From NCBI RefSeq assembly GCF_024498175.1, contig NZ_CP101823.1, positions 3,386,906 to 3,450,905 of the forward strand: a stretch of DNA of 64,000 nucleotides, read 5' to 3'. The position numbers were made by a program, and so were the translations under genes. Each line of letters starts with the position of its first letter. The first letter of the stretch is position 1. Under the pieces are notes generated by a model that was not told where the DNA came from, did no database searches, and was given only the letters and a program-made list of their open reading frames with translations. The stretch comes from Haloplanus salinarum (GTDB lineage: Archaea > Halobacteriota > Halobacteria > Halobacteriales > Haloferacaceae). Of this stretch, positions 17,418 to 26,474 are shown piece by piece.

Positions 17418-19623
17418 CGGACCGACGCTCTCGATCGGGGGCGCGGACGACGGCGCGGTCCCCGCGCCGCGACCCCCCGACGACGCCGAGGCGTGGTACG
17501 CGTCGGACGTGGTCGACCAGTACGAGGTCTCCCCGGGCGTCGTGGCGACGGTCCGGGAAACCGACGACGAGTTCGCCTACGCGGTCCGCGAACCCGGCCT
17601 CGGCCCCGAGGATCGGGCCGCGATGGAGCGCATCCGCGAGCACTTCACGGTCGTCAACCGTCGCCGGCCGTTGACCCGCGAGGGGGCCGCCGAGCGGGCC
17701 GCTGCGGGGTTCGAGCCGAAGTACCGCCGGGCGCTCGACCGCCTGATCGACGCCTCGCCCGCCGCGTGGCGCCGGCTCACCTACCACGCGCTCTGTGAAC
17801 TCCGCCTGCTCGGGGCGTCGACGCCGCTCGCGCTCGACGACCGGATCGAGGTGGTCGACGTCGGGCGGGCGGACGACCGGGTGGTGGTCCACACCGAGGA
17901 CTACGCCCCCGCTCACACCGACTTCGATGCCGACGCGCGCTTCGTCGACCGGGTCGCCGGCGAGCGCCTCCGGCGGTACACCGTCGACTTCGCCGGCTTC
18001 GACGTCGACGTGGTGATCTACCGCGAACACCTGCTCGGGAGCGACCAGGTCTCGACGAAGTACGCCGTCCTCGAACCCGACCTGCTCCCCGGCGACGAAC
18101 AACTCATCGAGGAGTGCAAGGAACGGATCTGGGAGGCGAACGTCGAGGACGTGGTCGAGGACCGCCACGCCTTCGTCCGGGAGCGTGCCCGCGAGTTCCT
18201 CTCCCGGCGGCTCACCGCCCGGAACACCCGCGCTTGGGTCGCGGCGACGAAATACCGGCTGACGACCGCCCTCGCGGAGTACGGCCTCGCCGTCCCGCCG
18301 GTCGACAGTCGCTACGCCACCGACCGCCTCGACGACCTGGTCTACTACGTCCTCCGGGACTACGTCGGCCACGGCGTGCTCACCGTCCCCATCCGCGACC
18401 CGTCGCTGGAGGACGTGGAGGCCAACCGCGTCGACGAACGGGTGAAGGTGATCCCCCGGGCCGACGAACTCCCCGTCGGCCGCGTCCCCACGAACCTCGC
18501 TTTCGACGACGAGACGGCCTTCGTCAACGTCGTCACCCAGTTGGCGGCGAGCGACGGGACGGAACTCAGTGCGAGTCGCCCGAGCGCGAAGGTGAACCTC
18601 GAACCGCCGGGCGTCGAGGAGACGATCCGGTGTGCGGTCGCCCTGCCGGTCATCTCGGAGGACGGCCCGCACGTCTCCATCCGCAAGCAGGCCGGCGACC
18701 CCATGACGCCCGTCGACCTGATCGAGCGCGACGCCATCTCCACGGAACTGGTCACCCTCCTCTGGATGCTCTACGAGAGCCACGGCGTCGTCCTCTTCTC
18801 CGGGCCGACCGGCGTCGGCAAGACGACGCTCATGAACGCCCACATGCCCTTCGTCCCCTACGACGACCGACCGGTCTCCATCGACGAGGGGAGCCGCGAG
18901 GTGCGACTCCCCCACGAGACGGGCATCTCCCTCACGACGCGGGACCACGAGAACGAGTACAAGCGGGTGTCGATGGCCCGGCTGATGACCGAGACCAACT
19001 ACCTCAACCCCGACGTCGAGGTGATCGCGGAGATCAACACACCCGCCTCCTTCGAGACGTTCGGCGAGACGCTCAACACGGGCCACGGCGTCATCGGCAC
19101 CACCCACGCCGAGGACGTCGAGACGCTCATCAACCGCGTCATCGAACAGGGACTCGCCCCCTATCTTCTGCGGGAAATCGACCTCGTCGTCTTCCCCCAC
19201 CACGTCGACGGCGACCGCTACGTCGCCGAGGCGGTCGAACTCCTGAGCGAACGCGAGTACGAGGCCCTCGACGCCGGCACGCTCCCCTCGGGCGCCGTCG
19301 AGAAGGGTGGCCGCACCCTCTACTGGAACGTCGTCGCGCGCCGCGACACCGACGGGCGCTTCCGCGTCGACTACGCCCACCCGCACCTCGACGACGGCCA
19401 CCGGTCGCTCGGGTTCCGCCTCTTTCACCGACTGGCCGACGCGAGCGACCGCGAGGTCGAGGACGTGGAGACGGAGTTCCACCGGAAACACCGGTACGTG
19501 CAGTATCTCGTCCGCGAGGGCGTCGCCGACTTCGAGGCCCTGTTCGGCTTCGTCTCGGACCTCCGGACCGACGAGGCGGCGACGGTCGAACGCGCCACGA
19601 GCGAGGCGACCGGCGACGACTGA
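17410..19623 (+). CDS. Type II/IV secretion-system ATPase (PilB/VirB11-like)
   Basis: 737 aa. A long N-terminal part (about 450 aa) is followed by the ATPase core: Walker A SGPTGVGKTTLMN near residue 466, Asp-box region VSIDEGSREVRLPHE near 490, and Walker B EVIAEINTPASFETFGETLNTGH near 537-560. It should power assembly or retraction of type IV pilus-like filaments. In haloarchaea the membrane partner PilC is normally adjacent. Here the neighbour is an unrelated small gene, and a PilC/TadC gene without an ATPase lies at 61658. The start at 17410 was chosen for its GGAGG site; longer in-frame extensions have poor composition. Confidence 0.92.
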   Translation: MSDGPTLSIGGADDGAVPAPRPPDDAEAWYASDVVDQYEVSPGVVATVRETDDEFAYAVREPGLGPEDRAAMERIREHFTVVNRRRPLTREGAAERAAAGFEPKYRRALDRLIDASPAAWRRLTYHALCELRLLGASTPLALDDRIEVVDVGRADDRVVVHTEDYAPAHTDFDADARFVDRVAGERLRRYTVDFAGFDVDVVIYREHLLGSDQVSTKYAVLEPDLLPGDEQLIEECKERIWEANVEDVVEDRHAFVRERAREFLSRRLTARNTRAWVAATKYRLTTALAEYGLAVPPVDSRYATDRLDDLVYYVLRDYVGHGVLTVPIRDPSLEDVEANRVDERVKVIPRADELPVGRVPTNLAFDDETAFVNVVTQLAASDGTELSASRPSAKVNLEPPGVEETIRCAVALPVISEDGPHVSIRKQAGDPMTPVDLIERDAISTELVTLLWMLYESHGVVLFSGPTGVGKTTLMNAHMPFVPYDDRPVSIDEGSREVRLPHETGISLTTRDHENEYKRVSMARLMTETNYLNPDVEVIAEINTPASFETFGETLNTGHGVIGTTHAEDVETLINRVIEQGLAPYLLREIDLVVFPHHVDGDRYVAEAVELLSEREYEALDAGTLPSGAVEKGGRTLYWNVVARRDTDGRFRVDYAHPHLDDGHRSLGFRLFHRLADASDREVEDVETEFHRKHRYVQYLVREGVADFEALFGFVSDLRTDEAATVERATSEATGDD

Positions 19624-19688
19624 CCCCACGTGTCACCGCGGAATCGTTTTGTGCGTCGAACCCCGACGGTCGCGTGGGTGACGTGACC

Positions 19689-19844
19689 ATGTGTCATCAT
19701 CACGAACGAACGTCTTGGTGGACCGAAACCGAGGAGGAACGCGCGGACGCCGAGGCCGAGGCCGACGACGACTGGATGCCCGAGGAGTTCGAGGCGGAAC
19801 GCGACGTCGACGTCGAGATCCTGACCGACGGCGGCGACGAGTAG
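19689..19844 (+). CDS. MCHHH-type acidic microprotein, 51 aa
   Basis: It begins MCHHHERTSWW and is then almost entirely Asp/Glu/Ala, ending LTDGGDE. The Cys-His-His-His head could bind a metal. A GGTGA Shine-Dalgarno-like site lies 7-8 nt upstream. A second small gene at 41995-42111 also begins MCHH and has an acidic tail, suggesting a family. Function unknown. The strong acidic coding bias fits a real haloarchaeal gene. Confidence 0.65.
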   Translation: MCHHHERTSWWTETEEERADAEAEADDDWMPEEFEAERDVDVEILTDGGDE

Positions 19845-19967
19845 GCCTCGCGCGCCAGTCCAGCCGTTTATCGGAGCCCGTACGGATCGAACGCCGGAGG
19901 GGTGTCGGCATCGAGCGGGCAGTCGTAGGTCTCCCGGAGCTGCGTCGCGAACGCCGTCGACGCCCGC

Positions 19968-20777
19968 TCAGTAGTCGCCGAGGACGCCGAGGCGCCGCGC
20001 CCGCCGGGTCGTATACCGGAACACGAGGTAGCCGAGGCCGAGGTACGCGACGGCGACGCCGACGAGGATCGCGAGGTCGGCCGCCGGAAACTCCAGAAGC
20101 CGGACCCCATCGACCATCGCCCGCTGGAGGAGGGCGCTCCCGTGGACCAGCGGGAGCGCTCGTGTCCACGCCAAGTCGAACGCCGGCGCCGAGACGAGGA
20201 CGATCAGGCCGAACTGCAGCAGGTTCAGCCAGTTGCCGACCCGCTTGTACAGGACGGTCACGCCCCCGGCGGCGAGGCCACACCCCAGCACCGAGACGAC
20301 ACCGAGCGTGGCGACGACGACCACCGTCGGGACGTCGACGTGGAGCGTCGTCCCGGTCAGGAGGAGCATCACCGCCAGGACGACCGCCGAGGTGAGGAAG
20401 GTCCGGACGAGCTTCGCCACCCCCTTCAGCAGCGCCACGGGCGTGAAGCCGAACGGGGTCGTGACGTGACGTTCGAGCGTCCCCCACTGCACCTCGCTCC
20501 CGATGTCGTTCGCGATGGACGAGTAAGCGCCGACCGAGAGCGTCCAGAGGAAGTAGCCGACGACGATACCCTCGATGGAGTTCGTGAGCGCGCGGCCGGC
20601 GACCATCCGCCCGCCGTAGAACAGGACGCCGAAAAAGAAGACGGCGACGACGATGCCGCCGACGGCGTTGGCCGGATAGCGGACGAACACGAGCAGTTCC
20701 CGGTACAGCACGGCCCGCGCGAGGGCGGCGTAGCCCGCCCGGGTCGCCGCCCGTTCGTCCGACGGCGCCGTGGTCAT
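19968..20777 (-). CDS. ABC-2 type transporter permease
   Basis: 269 aa with six hydrophobic segments arranged as in ABC-2 permeases. A cytoplasmic N-terminus with LYRELLVFVRYPANAVGG comes first, and the middle loop has NDIGSEVQWGTLERHVTTPF, the coupling-type motif of the family. The ATG overlaps the stop of the ATPase gene (ATGA). It is the last gene of a three-gene operon (small membrane protein, ATPase, permease). An exporter function is inferred; the substrate is unknown. Confidence 0.92.
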   Translation of the reverse strand: MTTAPSDERAATRAGYAALARAVLYRELLVFVRYPANAVGGIVVAVFFFGVLFYGGRMVAGRALTNSIEGIVVGYFLWTLSVGAYSSIANDIGSEVQWGTLERHVTTPFGFTPVALLKGVAKLVRTFLTSAVVLAVMLLLTGTTLHVDVPTVVVVATLGVVSVLGCGLAAGGVTVLYKRVGNWLNLLQFGLIVLVSAPAFDLAWTRALPLVHGSALLQRAMVDGVRLLEFPAADLAILVGVAVAYLGLGYLVFRYTTRRARRLGVLGDY

Positions 20778-21769
20778 GCCCCCGACCCCCGCTCCGCTTC
20801 GTCGACGAGGTCGAGCAACACGTCGTCGAGTCCGGGGTCGACGCTTCGAACCTCGGTCAACGGCACGTCGCGTCGCCGGAGGGCGTCCATGAGCGCGTAC
20901 AGTCCCTCGGTGTCCACCGTCACCTCGATCCGGCCGTCGTCGAGACGTTCGACCCGCGTCACGGCGACTCGGTCGCCGAGGGCCCTCACGGTGTCGTCGT
21001 CGAACGCCGGACTCGCCAGCCGGAGGCGGTGGTCGTCGTCGCGGAGCAACGCGCCGGGAGCGTCGTCGGCGACGATCCGCCCGTCGGCGACGACGATCAC
21101 CCGGTCGCAGACGGCCTCGACGACGTCCATGTCGTGGCTGCTGAGCAGCACCGTCAGCCCCGTCTCGGCGGCCAGCCGGCGGACTTCGGCCCGGAACGTC
21201 CGGGCGCTCGCCACGTCCAGTCCGAGCGTCGGCTCGTCGAGAAAGACCACGTCCGCGCCGCCCGCGAGGACGCTCGCCAGCGACACCTTCTGTTTCATGC
21301 CCCGCGAGAGGTTTCGCACCGGTTCGTCAGCTTTGTCGGTCAGATCCAGGCGATCGAGCAGGCGGTCGTGACGGTCCGCGACCGAGTCCGGATCCACGCC
21401 GCCGACGGTCGCGAAATAGCGGAGGTTCTCCCGCACGGTGAGCCGCCAGTAGTCGTTTCGCGCGCCCTCCAGCATCGCGTCGACGTGGGCGTACGCCGCC
21501 CGCGGCGCCTCGTGGACGTCGACGCCCATGATGCGTACCGCGCCCGTGTCCGGCAGGACCGTACCGAGGATGGACTTGATGAGCGTCGTCTTTCCCGCCC
21601 CGTTCGGCCCGAGGAGGCCGACGATCGACCCCCGTTCGACGTCGAAGGAGACCCCGTCGACGGCGGTCACCGCGTCCGGGCCGCTCCCGAACCGTTTGCG
21701 GAGGCCGTCGACGGACACGGCGGGAACGGACGGCTCCTTCCCCGTCACGCGATCACTCGGCGCACTCAC
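20774..21769 (-). CDS. ABC transporter ATP-binding protein (drug/lipid exporter type)
   Basis: 331 aa from the GTG at 21769, which overlaps the stop of the upstream small gene (GTGA); a GTG seven codons later is the alternative. Motifs: Walker A GPNGAGKTT, signature NLSRGMKQKVSLA, Walker B ADVVFLDEPTLGLD, and switch His in LSSHDMD. The C-terminal 90 residues (VTRVERLDDGRIEVTV) form the regulatory tail seen in CcmA/DrrA-like ATPases. It pairs with the permease at 19968-20777. Confidence 0.92.
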   Translation of the reverse strand: MSAPSDRVTGKEPSVPAVSVDGLRKRFGSGPDAVTAVDGVSFDVERGSIVGLLGPNGAGKTTLIKSILGTVLPDTGAVRIMGVDVHEAPRAAYAHVDAMLEGARNDYWRLTVRENLRYFATVGGVDPDSVADRHDRLLDRLDLTDKADEPVRNLSRGMKQKVSLASVLAGGADVVFLDEPTLGLDVASARTFRAEVRRLAAETGLTVLLSSHDMDVVEAVCDRVIVVADGRIVADDAPGALLRDDDHRLRLASPAFDDDTVRALGDRVAVTRVERLDDGRIEVTVDTEGLYALMDALRRRDVPLTEVRSVDPGLDDVLLDLVDEAERGSGA

Positions 21770-21939
21770 CGCTCGGCGAAGTAGCTCGTAACGTACCCGG
21801 AGAGAAACGCCGAGATGCCGACGGCGAGCGCAACGTCGCGCAGTCCCCACGGGGCGTCGTCGTCGTCGGCGATCACGACCGTGGCACCGACGCTGATGAG
21901 CGTCGAGATGAGCCCGTTGATGACGTGTTTCGAGGCCAT
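21766..21939 (-). CDS. Small two-helix membrane protein leading the ABC-2 operon
   Basis: 57 aa from the ATG at 21939. Two hydrophobic helices (about residues 8-24 and 36-52) are separated by an ADDDDAPW loop. A longer frame starting at 21963 exists, but the TATA box at 21962-21969 lies inside it, so the 21939 start is preferred. The stop overlaps the ATPase GTG by 4 nt, so it is probably made together with the transporter. Function unknown. Confidence 0.65.
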   Translation of the reverse strand: MASKHVINGLISTLISVGATVVIADDDDAPWGLRDVALAVGISAFLSGYVTSYFAER

Positions 21940-21961
21940 ACACCCAATATCGGCCCGATGC

Positions 21962-21969
21962 ATATGTAT
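21962..21969 (-). promoter_or_regulatory. TATA box of the ABC-2 operon
   Basis: On the minus strand atacatat is centred about 27 nt before the ATG at 21939, consistent with a leaderless transcript. Confidence 0.6.
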
Positions 21970-22093
21970 CGTACGACGGCGGGTCCGGTGACCGGTCCGG
22001 CCCCTCGTCCGCCCCGGCCGCGTCCGTGACCGTCACGGCCGTGGCCGGGTCCCCCGGCGACGCCCTTGTGCCCGTCCGGTCCGTACGCCCAGC

Positions 22094-22867
22094 ATGGAGA
22101 CGGACGCCGACGACCGCATCGCCGCGGGTGTCGCCGCACTGTCGGAACGGGCCGAAGAACGGGCTGGCGACGAGTTCACGCGGACAGCCTGGCTGTCCCT
22201 CGCCGATCCGCGGCCCGAATCCGGACTGAACCCCTTCGCCGCGGACGAACGGGGATGGGTCGGCGAGGGGCTCCGGTGGCTCGCCGTCTCGGCGGCCGCG
22301 TACCGCGTCGCCGGTCGCGACGCCCGCGCTTCCCGTCGCGGTGCCGAGGGCATCGCCGTCGCGCGCGACCTCCGGACCGCGCTCGACGCGCCGGCACAGC
22401 GGGCCTGCCTCGACGAGTTCGCCGCCGACTTCCGGGTCGTTGCCGGGATGGACGGCGTCGAGGACGCCTACCGCGAGGCCGAGGACGCTTACCGCGAGGC
22501 CGGTTCGGCCGTCGACGATCCACACCGGGTGGCGACGAGCCCGCTTTTTCGTGCCGCCGCCGCGCCGATCAAACAGGTCGCTCGGGGTCCCGCGAACGGC
22601 GAAATCGCGGTCGAGTGGGAGGACCTCCACGGCCCCGATCCGTCGAGTCCCGGCGAGTTCCTCGCTCGACGTGTGTCGTACAAGCGACGGCGGTTCCCGT
22701 CGTTGCTGGCACGTACCGTCGACGCCGGCCGCCTCGCCGCCCCCCGCGGCACCACCGAGTACGACAACGACACTTTCCGCTGTCCGGACTGCGACGCGAC
22801 GGACGTGAACTGGTTCGCCGGCCAGGTCCTCTGTCTACGGTGTTCGGCGCCGGTCGAGCGCCGCTGA
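22094..22867 (+). CDS. Hypothetical protein with C-terminal zinc ribbon, 257 aa
   Basis: The family is not recognised by name. The N-terminal 200 residues are helical, Ala/Glu/Arg-rich and without membrane segments. The last 35 residues form a four-cysteine ribbon (FRCPDCDATDVNW, then VLCLRCSAPVERR). Such ribbons usually bind zinc and mediate nucleic-acid or protein contacts. It is divergent from the ABC-2 operon, with 154 nt between the two start codons, and convergent with the next gene. Confidence 0.78.
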   Translation: METDADDRIAAGVAALSERAEERAGDEFTRTAWLSLADPRPESGLNPFAADERGWVGEGLRWLAVSAAAYRVAGRDARASRRGAEGIAVARDLRTALDAPAQRACLDEFAADFRVVAGMDGVEDAYREAEDAYREAGSAVDDPHRVATSPLFRAAAAPIKQVARGPANGEIAVEWEDLHGPDPSSPGEFLARRVSYKRRRFPSLLARTVDAGRLAAPRGTTEYDNDTFRCPDCDATDVNWFAGQVLCLRCSAPVERR

Positions 22868-22895
22868 CCGGAGTCGACGCGGACGTAGCCGGCGT

Positions 22896-23480
22896 TCAGC
22901 CGTCGAACCGACGGGCCGTGAGGACGAGACTGCCGACGAGCAACAGCCCCGCGACCGGCAGCAGGAACTGGAACGCGGTCAACAGCACTCCGGACACCTG
23001 GAGGCCGAGGACGACGAGGAGGAGCGGGCCACAGCAGGCCGTCCCCGAGAGCAACGCCGGCACGCTGGCGACGACGCCCGTCGACGACCTACCCACTCCA
23101 CAGGACCGTGGTCGCCGCCAGGCGACGTACGTCATCGAGAGGTTCAACCCGACCAGTCCCGCCAGCCCGAAGCCGATGACGGTGTTGAGCGAGAACAGAT
23201 ACGTCACCGGGCCGAGCGCGACCCGTGCGATCGGCGTGTAGGCGAACGGTCCCAGTTCCGGCTGAAAGAGCCGTTCGAGCGGTCGTTCGACGACCGACAC
23301 GTCGTAGCCGCCGAGCCCGGGGGCGAGGTGGCCGATTGCCCAGAGATATCCCACCAGATACACGGCCGTGACGGCGAGAAAGACGAGTCGACCGTCGCGC
23401 CTGCGGAGCGCCCGCGCCGTCGCCGTTCGTGTCGCCGTGGCGGTAGCACCGCCCCCGACCCCGCGTCGACGATCAGGCAT
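22896..23480 (-). CDS. Haloarchaeal integral membrane protein, 194 aa
   Basis: After a basic, Ala/Thr-rich N-terminus there are about five hydrophobic segments. The notable part is the third quarter, SVPALLSGTACCGPLLLVVLG, whose paired cysteines sit at a membrane boundary. It resembles a family of small membrane proteins seen in haloarchaea, but I cannot assign a function. The start overlaps the DUF3179 gene's 3' end by 8 nt, so the two are probably co-transcribed. Confidence 0.75.
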   Translation of the reverse strand: MPDRRRGVGGGATATATRTATARALRRRDGRLVFLAVTAVYLVGYLWAIGHLAPGLGGYDVSVVERPLERLFQPELGPFAYTPIARVALGPVTYLFSLNTVIGFGLAGLVGLNLSMTYVAWRRPRSCGVGRSSTGVVASVPALLSGTACCGPLLLVVLGLQVSGVLLTAFQFLLPVAGLLLVGSLVLTARRFDG

Positions 23481-24600
23481 AGACGTTCGTGTCGGGGTAG
23501 TAGCCGGCCCACGCGAACCACATCGCGTCGAACGTGTGGACGCGTTCGAGCGGGAGTGCGTCCGGTGCGTGCCCCGTCCCGTCCGGCGCGACCACCGCCC
23601 CGTCGTCGTACTCGTAGGTCGTCCCCTCGGGGGTTCGGTAGACGTACGCCGTGTCGTAGCGGGGATCGTACACCGCGAGCACGGACGCGTCGCCGACCGA
23701 CCCCGGGACGAGTTTCTCGCTCCGGATCGTCTCTTTCAGGAACGCGGCCGCCCCCGTCGCGGTTCGGGTCCCCATCACGACGGTCTTCTTGTCGAACCTG
23801 TCGTCGACGCGGAGGGGTGGAAACAGCAACCGATCGTTCTCGTAGTAGCCCCGCCGGGGATTGTAGGCGCCGTACGGGTCGCGTGCGTAGTTTTTGGCGT
23901 GTTCGTTGTCCGTCGAGAGGACCCGCGTCTCCGGGTTGTGGCGCCGCCAGCGTTCCCACGTCGTCCAGACGAGGCGGAACTCCCGGAGCGACGCGGCCGC
24001 GGGGTCCTCGTTCCACGGGCCGGGGATCGCGGTCGCGAGCATCTGTGGCCACCACGCCTCGGTCGCCCGGTCGTACATCACGAGGTTGTCGTTGATGAGT
24101 CGTCCCGAGACGCCGAAGGTCGTCTCGCCGCGTTCGAAGCCCTGTACGGTTCCGGTGAGAGGACAGTAGGTGACGCTGACGGGCGTCCCGCCGAGTTCGT
24201 CGTTGATGATTTCGTGTTGAACGAGGATCTTCTGTGGGTACGCCTTCGTCGCCCCGTCGCGAACGACGCCGAACACCGGATCGCCCGGGTCGAGAAAGTC
24301 GGCCTCGGCCGGCCCGACGAACGTCGGCCGGTCGATCGACGGGATGCCGTCCTTCGGCGGCCCGCCAGACATCGCGTTCTCCCGGAGCGCCGTCCTCGAC
24401 ATCGGGAGGACGAGCCGTTCGGCAGCCGTCGGCACCGTGTGGGACCCGTCCGTCCCGGCAGTGCGTCCGGCCGTCGCCGTCTCGGTCACCCCCGATCCCG
24501 CCGTCGCCGTCGGATCGGCGTCCGAGGCGCTCCCGGTACAGCCCGCTACCGCGGACACACCGACGAGCGCGAGGAACCGTCGTCGTGAACGGGTTGGCAT
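23473..24600 (-). CDS. DUF3179 domain-containing Tat lipoprotein
   Basis: 375 aa. The N-terminal Tat signal TRSRRRFLALVG is followed by the lipobox AVAGC (Cys 21) and a Thr/Ala/Gly-rich linker. The DUF3179 domain is recognisable from VFGVVRDGATKAYPQKIL, EIINDELGGTPVSVTYCPLTGT and the VSGRLINDNLVMYDRATEAWWPQ stretch. It is therefore a surface protein anchored by lipid. The Cys in YCPLTGT is conserved in the family, but the biochemical role is unknown. Confidence 0.9.
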   Translation of the reverse strand: MPTRSRRRFLALVGVSAVAGCTGSASDADPTATAGSGVTETATAGRTAGTDGSHTVPTAAERLVLPMSRTALRENAMSGGPPKDGIPSIDRPTFVGPAEADFLDPGDPVFGVVRDGATKAYPQKILVQHEIINDELGGTPVSVTYCPLTGTVQGFERGETTFGVSGRLINDNLVMYDRATEAWWPQMLATAIPGPWNEDPAAASLREFRLVWTTWERWRRHNPETRVLSTDNEHAKNYARDPYGAYNPRRGYYENDRLLFPPLRVDDRFDKKTVVMGTRTATGAAAFLKETIRSEKLVPGSVGDASVLAVYDPRYDTAYVYRTPEGTTYEYDDGAVVAPDGTGHAPDALPLERVHTFDAMWFAWAGYYPDTNVYA

Positions 24601-24711
24601 ACGTTACGTTGTGGTATCGGTGAATTAACCGCTACTTGCTCGTGCGACCGTCACACACAGGTGGTCGCAGTCGGTCGAATACGGCGGTGATGTCCGCCGT
24701 CGATCCGGCCA

Positions 24712-25239
24712 TCACGTCGAATCGCGCCGATCCCCGCCGGTATCGACCGGCGTCCCGTCCCCGTCGGTGCGGCCGAGCCGCCCGGAGGCCGTCTCGTGTC
24801 GTCCCGACGCGGGGACCAACTCCCCGATTGCCCCGAGGCCGGTGGGGGGCATGTTGTTGTAGACCGCCTCGTACTCCCCCTCGCGGACGAGGAACGTCTC
24901 GTGCCAGATGCCCACGTCGCCGCCCTCGCCGACCCGCCGGTTGAACGCCTTCCACGCCGGCAGGTGTTCGGCGTCCGGATCACGGGCGTAGGATTCGAGA
25001 TGCTCGAAGGACTCCCAGTACTGTGTCAGTGTCTGCTCGCGGAGCCCGAGGCTCGCCTGCGTTTCGAGCAGGCCGCTCTCCGGGTCCGCTTCGAGCTCCC
25101 GCAACATCCGGGGCATGGACAGAAACACCGGCAACCACCGGTGGACCTTCCACAGCGAGTTGATCCGCATGCCGATCCGAAAGACGACGAACGTGCCGTC
25201 GACGCGGGCGGTCACGCGCTCCGGGATGACGTCAGTCAT
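24712..25239 (-). CDS. DUF4188 domain-containing protein
   Basis: 175 aa. The recognisable portion is residues 1-135: [29 protein letters not shown], then [26 protein letters not shown], and the [22 protein letters not shown] end. This resembles monooxygenase-like dimeric alpha/beta barrel proteins (DUF4188). The last 40 residues are low-complexity and may be disordered. It stands alone, divergent from the Sec61-beta operon. The function is not established. Confidence 0.82.
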   Translation of the reverse strand: MTDVIPERVTARVDGTFVVFRIGMRINSLWKVHRWLPVFLSMPRMLRELEADPESGLLETQASLGLREQTLTQYWESFEHLESYARDPDAEHLPAWKAFNRRVGEGGDVGIWHETFLVREGEYEAVYNNMPPTGLGAIGELVPASGRHETASGRLGRTDGDGTPVDTGGDRRDST

Positions 25240-25300
25240 GTTCGTCGGTTGTCACGGTCTCGGCGCCCATACGTTGTGGGGACTGTCGCGGAGAGCGAAA

Positions 25301-25308
25301 CGTTTAGG
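25301..25308 (+). promoter_or_regulatory. TATA box of the Sec61-beta / pdxT operon
   Basis: cgtttagg is centred about 28 nt before the ATG at 25333, typical for a leaderless haloarchaeal transcript. Confidence 0.5.
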
Positions 25309-25332
25309 CACTCGACGTGCCGAGAGTCGGGT

Positions 25333-25497
25333 ATGAGTGGAAGTCAGGGCGGCGGCGGACTGATGTCGAGTGCGGGGCTCGTCCGCTACTTCGACGCGGA
25401 GGACCGCAACGCCATCCGGATCGATCCCAAGACCATCGTCGCGTTCGGCGTCCTCTTCGGCGTGCTGGTGCAGGTGCTGAACGTCGTCTCGCTGTAA
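25333..25497 (+). CDS. Preprotein translocase subunit Sec61-beta (SecG)
   Basis: 54 aa, the usual size. The N-terminus is Gly/Ser-rich ([20 protein letters not shown]), followed by the family hallmark [18 protein letters not shown] and a single C-terminal membrane helix. It is the small tail-anchored subunit of the SecYE translocon. The stop TAA shares its last base with the ATG of pdxT, so translation is coupled. Confidence 0.94.
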   Translation: MSGSQGGGGLMSSAGLVRYFDAEDRNAIRIDPKTIVAFGVLFGVLVQVLNVVSL

Positions 25498-26102
25498 TGG
25501 AACGCAGGATCGGCGTCGTCGCCGTCCAGGGAAACGTGAGCGAACACGTGGCGGCGATCGAACGGGCCGCGGACGCCGTCGGGACCGCCGTCTCAGTCGT
25601 GGAGATCCGCGAAGCCGGCCACGTCCCCGACTGTGACGCCCTCGCGCTCCCCGGCGGCGAGTCGACGACCATCTCCCGCCTGCTCCGTCGGGAGGGCATC
25701 GACGCCGAAATCGTCGACCACGTCGCCGCCGGCAAGCCCGTCCTCGCGACGTGTGCGGGGTTGATCGTCGCCTCGCGGGACGCCCGCGACGACCGCGTCG
25801 ACACCCTCGATGTCGTCGACGCCACCGTCGACCGCAACGCCTTCGGCCGACAGGTCGACAGCTTCGAGGCCGGCCTCGACGTCGCCGGCCTCGACGACCC
25901 GTTCCACGCCGTCTTCATCCGTGCCCCCGTCGTGAGCGAGGTGGGCCCCGACGTGGACGTGTTGGCGACGTGGGATGACCGTCCGGTGGCGATCCGGGAC
26001 GGCCCCGTCGTCGCCACTTCGTTTCACCCCGAACTCACCGACGACGACCGCATCCACCGGCTCGCACTCTTCGACCCGCTCCGGGCCTCCGCGTCGGCGT
26101 AA
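25497..26102 (+). CDS. pdxT: Pyridoxal 5'-phosphate synthase glutaminase subunit PdxT
   Basis: 201 aa. It is the class I glutamine amidotransferase of the ribose-5-phosphate-dependent PLP pathway and feeds ammonia to PdxS. Motifs: IGVVAVQGNVSEH at the N-terminus, LPGGESTTI near residue 45, nucleophile Cys in LATCAGLIV near residue 82, and the catalytic His-Glu pair in FHPEL near 178. pdxS is not in the window. The ATG overlaps the Sec61-beta stop by one base. Confidence 0.95.
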   Translation: MERRIGVVAVQGNVSEHVAAIERAADAVGTAVSVVEIREAGHVPDCDALALPGGESTTISRLLRREGIDAEIVDHVAAGKPVLATCAGLIVASRDARDDRVDTLDVVDATVDRNAFGRQVDSFEAGLDVAGLDDPFHAVFIRAPVVSEVGPDVDVLATWDDRPVAIRDGPVVATSFHPELTDDDRIHRLALFDPLRASASA

Positions 26103-26139
26103 CGACAGGTCCTTGGCCCCGCCGGCCGTCCGGGCGCAC

Positions 26140-26175
26140 ATGACCTACGACCACCGTCGGGTGATCGGCGCGTGA
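26140..26175 (+). other. 11-codon mini-ORF overlapping the hisE start
   Basis: MTYDHRRVIGA ends with a TGA that overlaps the hisE GTG (GTGA). It contains GGTGATC (26159-26165), which is complementary to the 3' end typical of archaeal 16S rRNA, 6 nt before the GTG. It may be a coupling leader or chance; no clear TATA box precedes it. Confidence 0.25.
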
Positions 26176-26474
26176 CCGAGGCCGACGAGCCCGAGGCCGT
26201 CCTCGACGCGCTCTTCGCCACCATCGAGGACCGCCGCGACCGCCTCCCCGAGGACTCCTACACCGCCTCGCTGTTCACCCACGAGAAAGGCGAGAACGCC
26301 ACGCTGGAGAAGATCGGCGAGGAGACCACCGAGGTCGTCCTCGCGGCGAAGGACGGCGACGACCCGGAACTGCTCGCCGAGTCCGCCGATCTGGTCTATC
26401 ACCTCCTCGTCCTGCTGGCGATGAAGGGGTTGACCGTCGACGACCTGCGGGACGAACTCGAAGACCGGTTCTAG
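26172..26474 (+). CDS. hisE: Phosphoribosyl-ATP pyrophosphatase HisE
   Basis: 100 aa, normal length. It catalyses the second step of histidine synthesis (PR-ATP to PR-AMP). The all-alpha MazG-like fold is shown by SYTASLFTHEKGENATLEKIGEE, with the metal-binding Glu residues in KIGEETTEVVLAAKDGD, and by ESADLVYHLLVLLAMKG. The GTG start gives the typical short N-terminus. It is convergent with npdG (4-nt overlap of the 3' ends). Confidence 0.95.
   Translation: MTEADEPEAVLDALFATIEDRRDRLPEDSYTASLFTHEKGENATLEKIGEETTEVVLAAKDGDDPELLAESADLVYHLLVLLAMKGLTVDDLRDELEDRF

Noticed and set aside
17380..19629. 749-codon minus-strand frame opposite the pilus ATPase
   Set aside because: It is acidic and protein-like at first glance because it mirrors the codon phase of the ATPase. 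The plus strand carries Walker motifs, so this one is a mirror artefact.
19868..19967. Minus-strand tail ending LDADTPPAFDPYGLR between the microprotein and the ABC-2 permease
   Set aside because: Its third-position bias looks coding, but there is no start codon in frame outside the permease gene and no recognisable domain. It could be the relic of a fused or lost gene; too weak to call.
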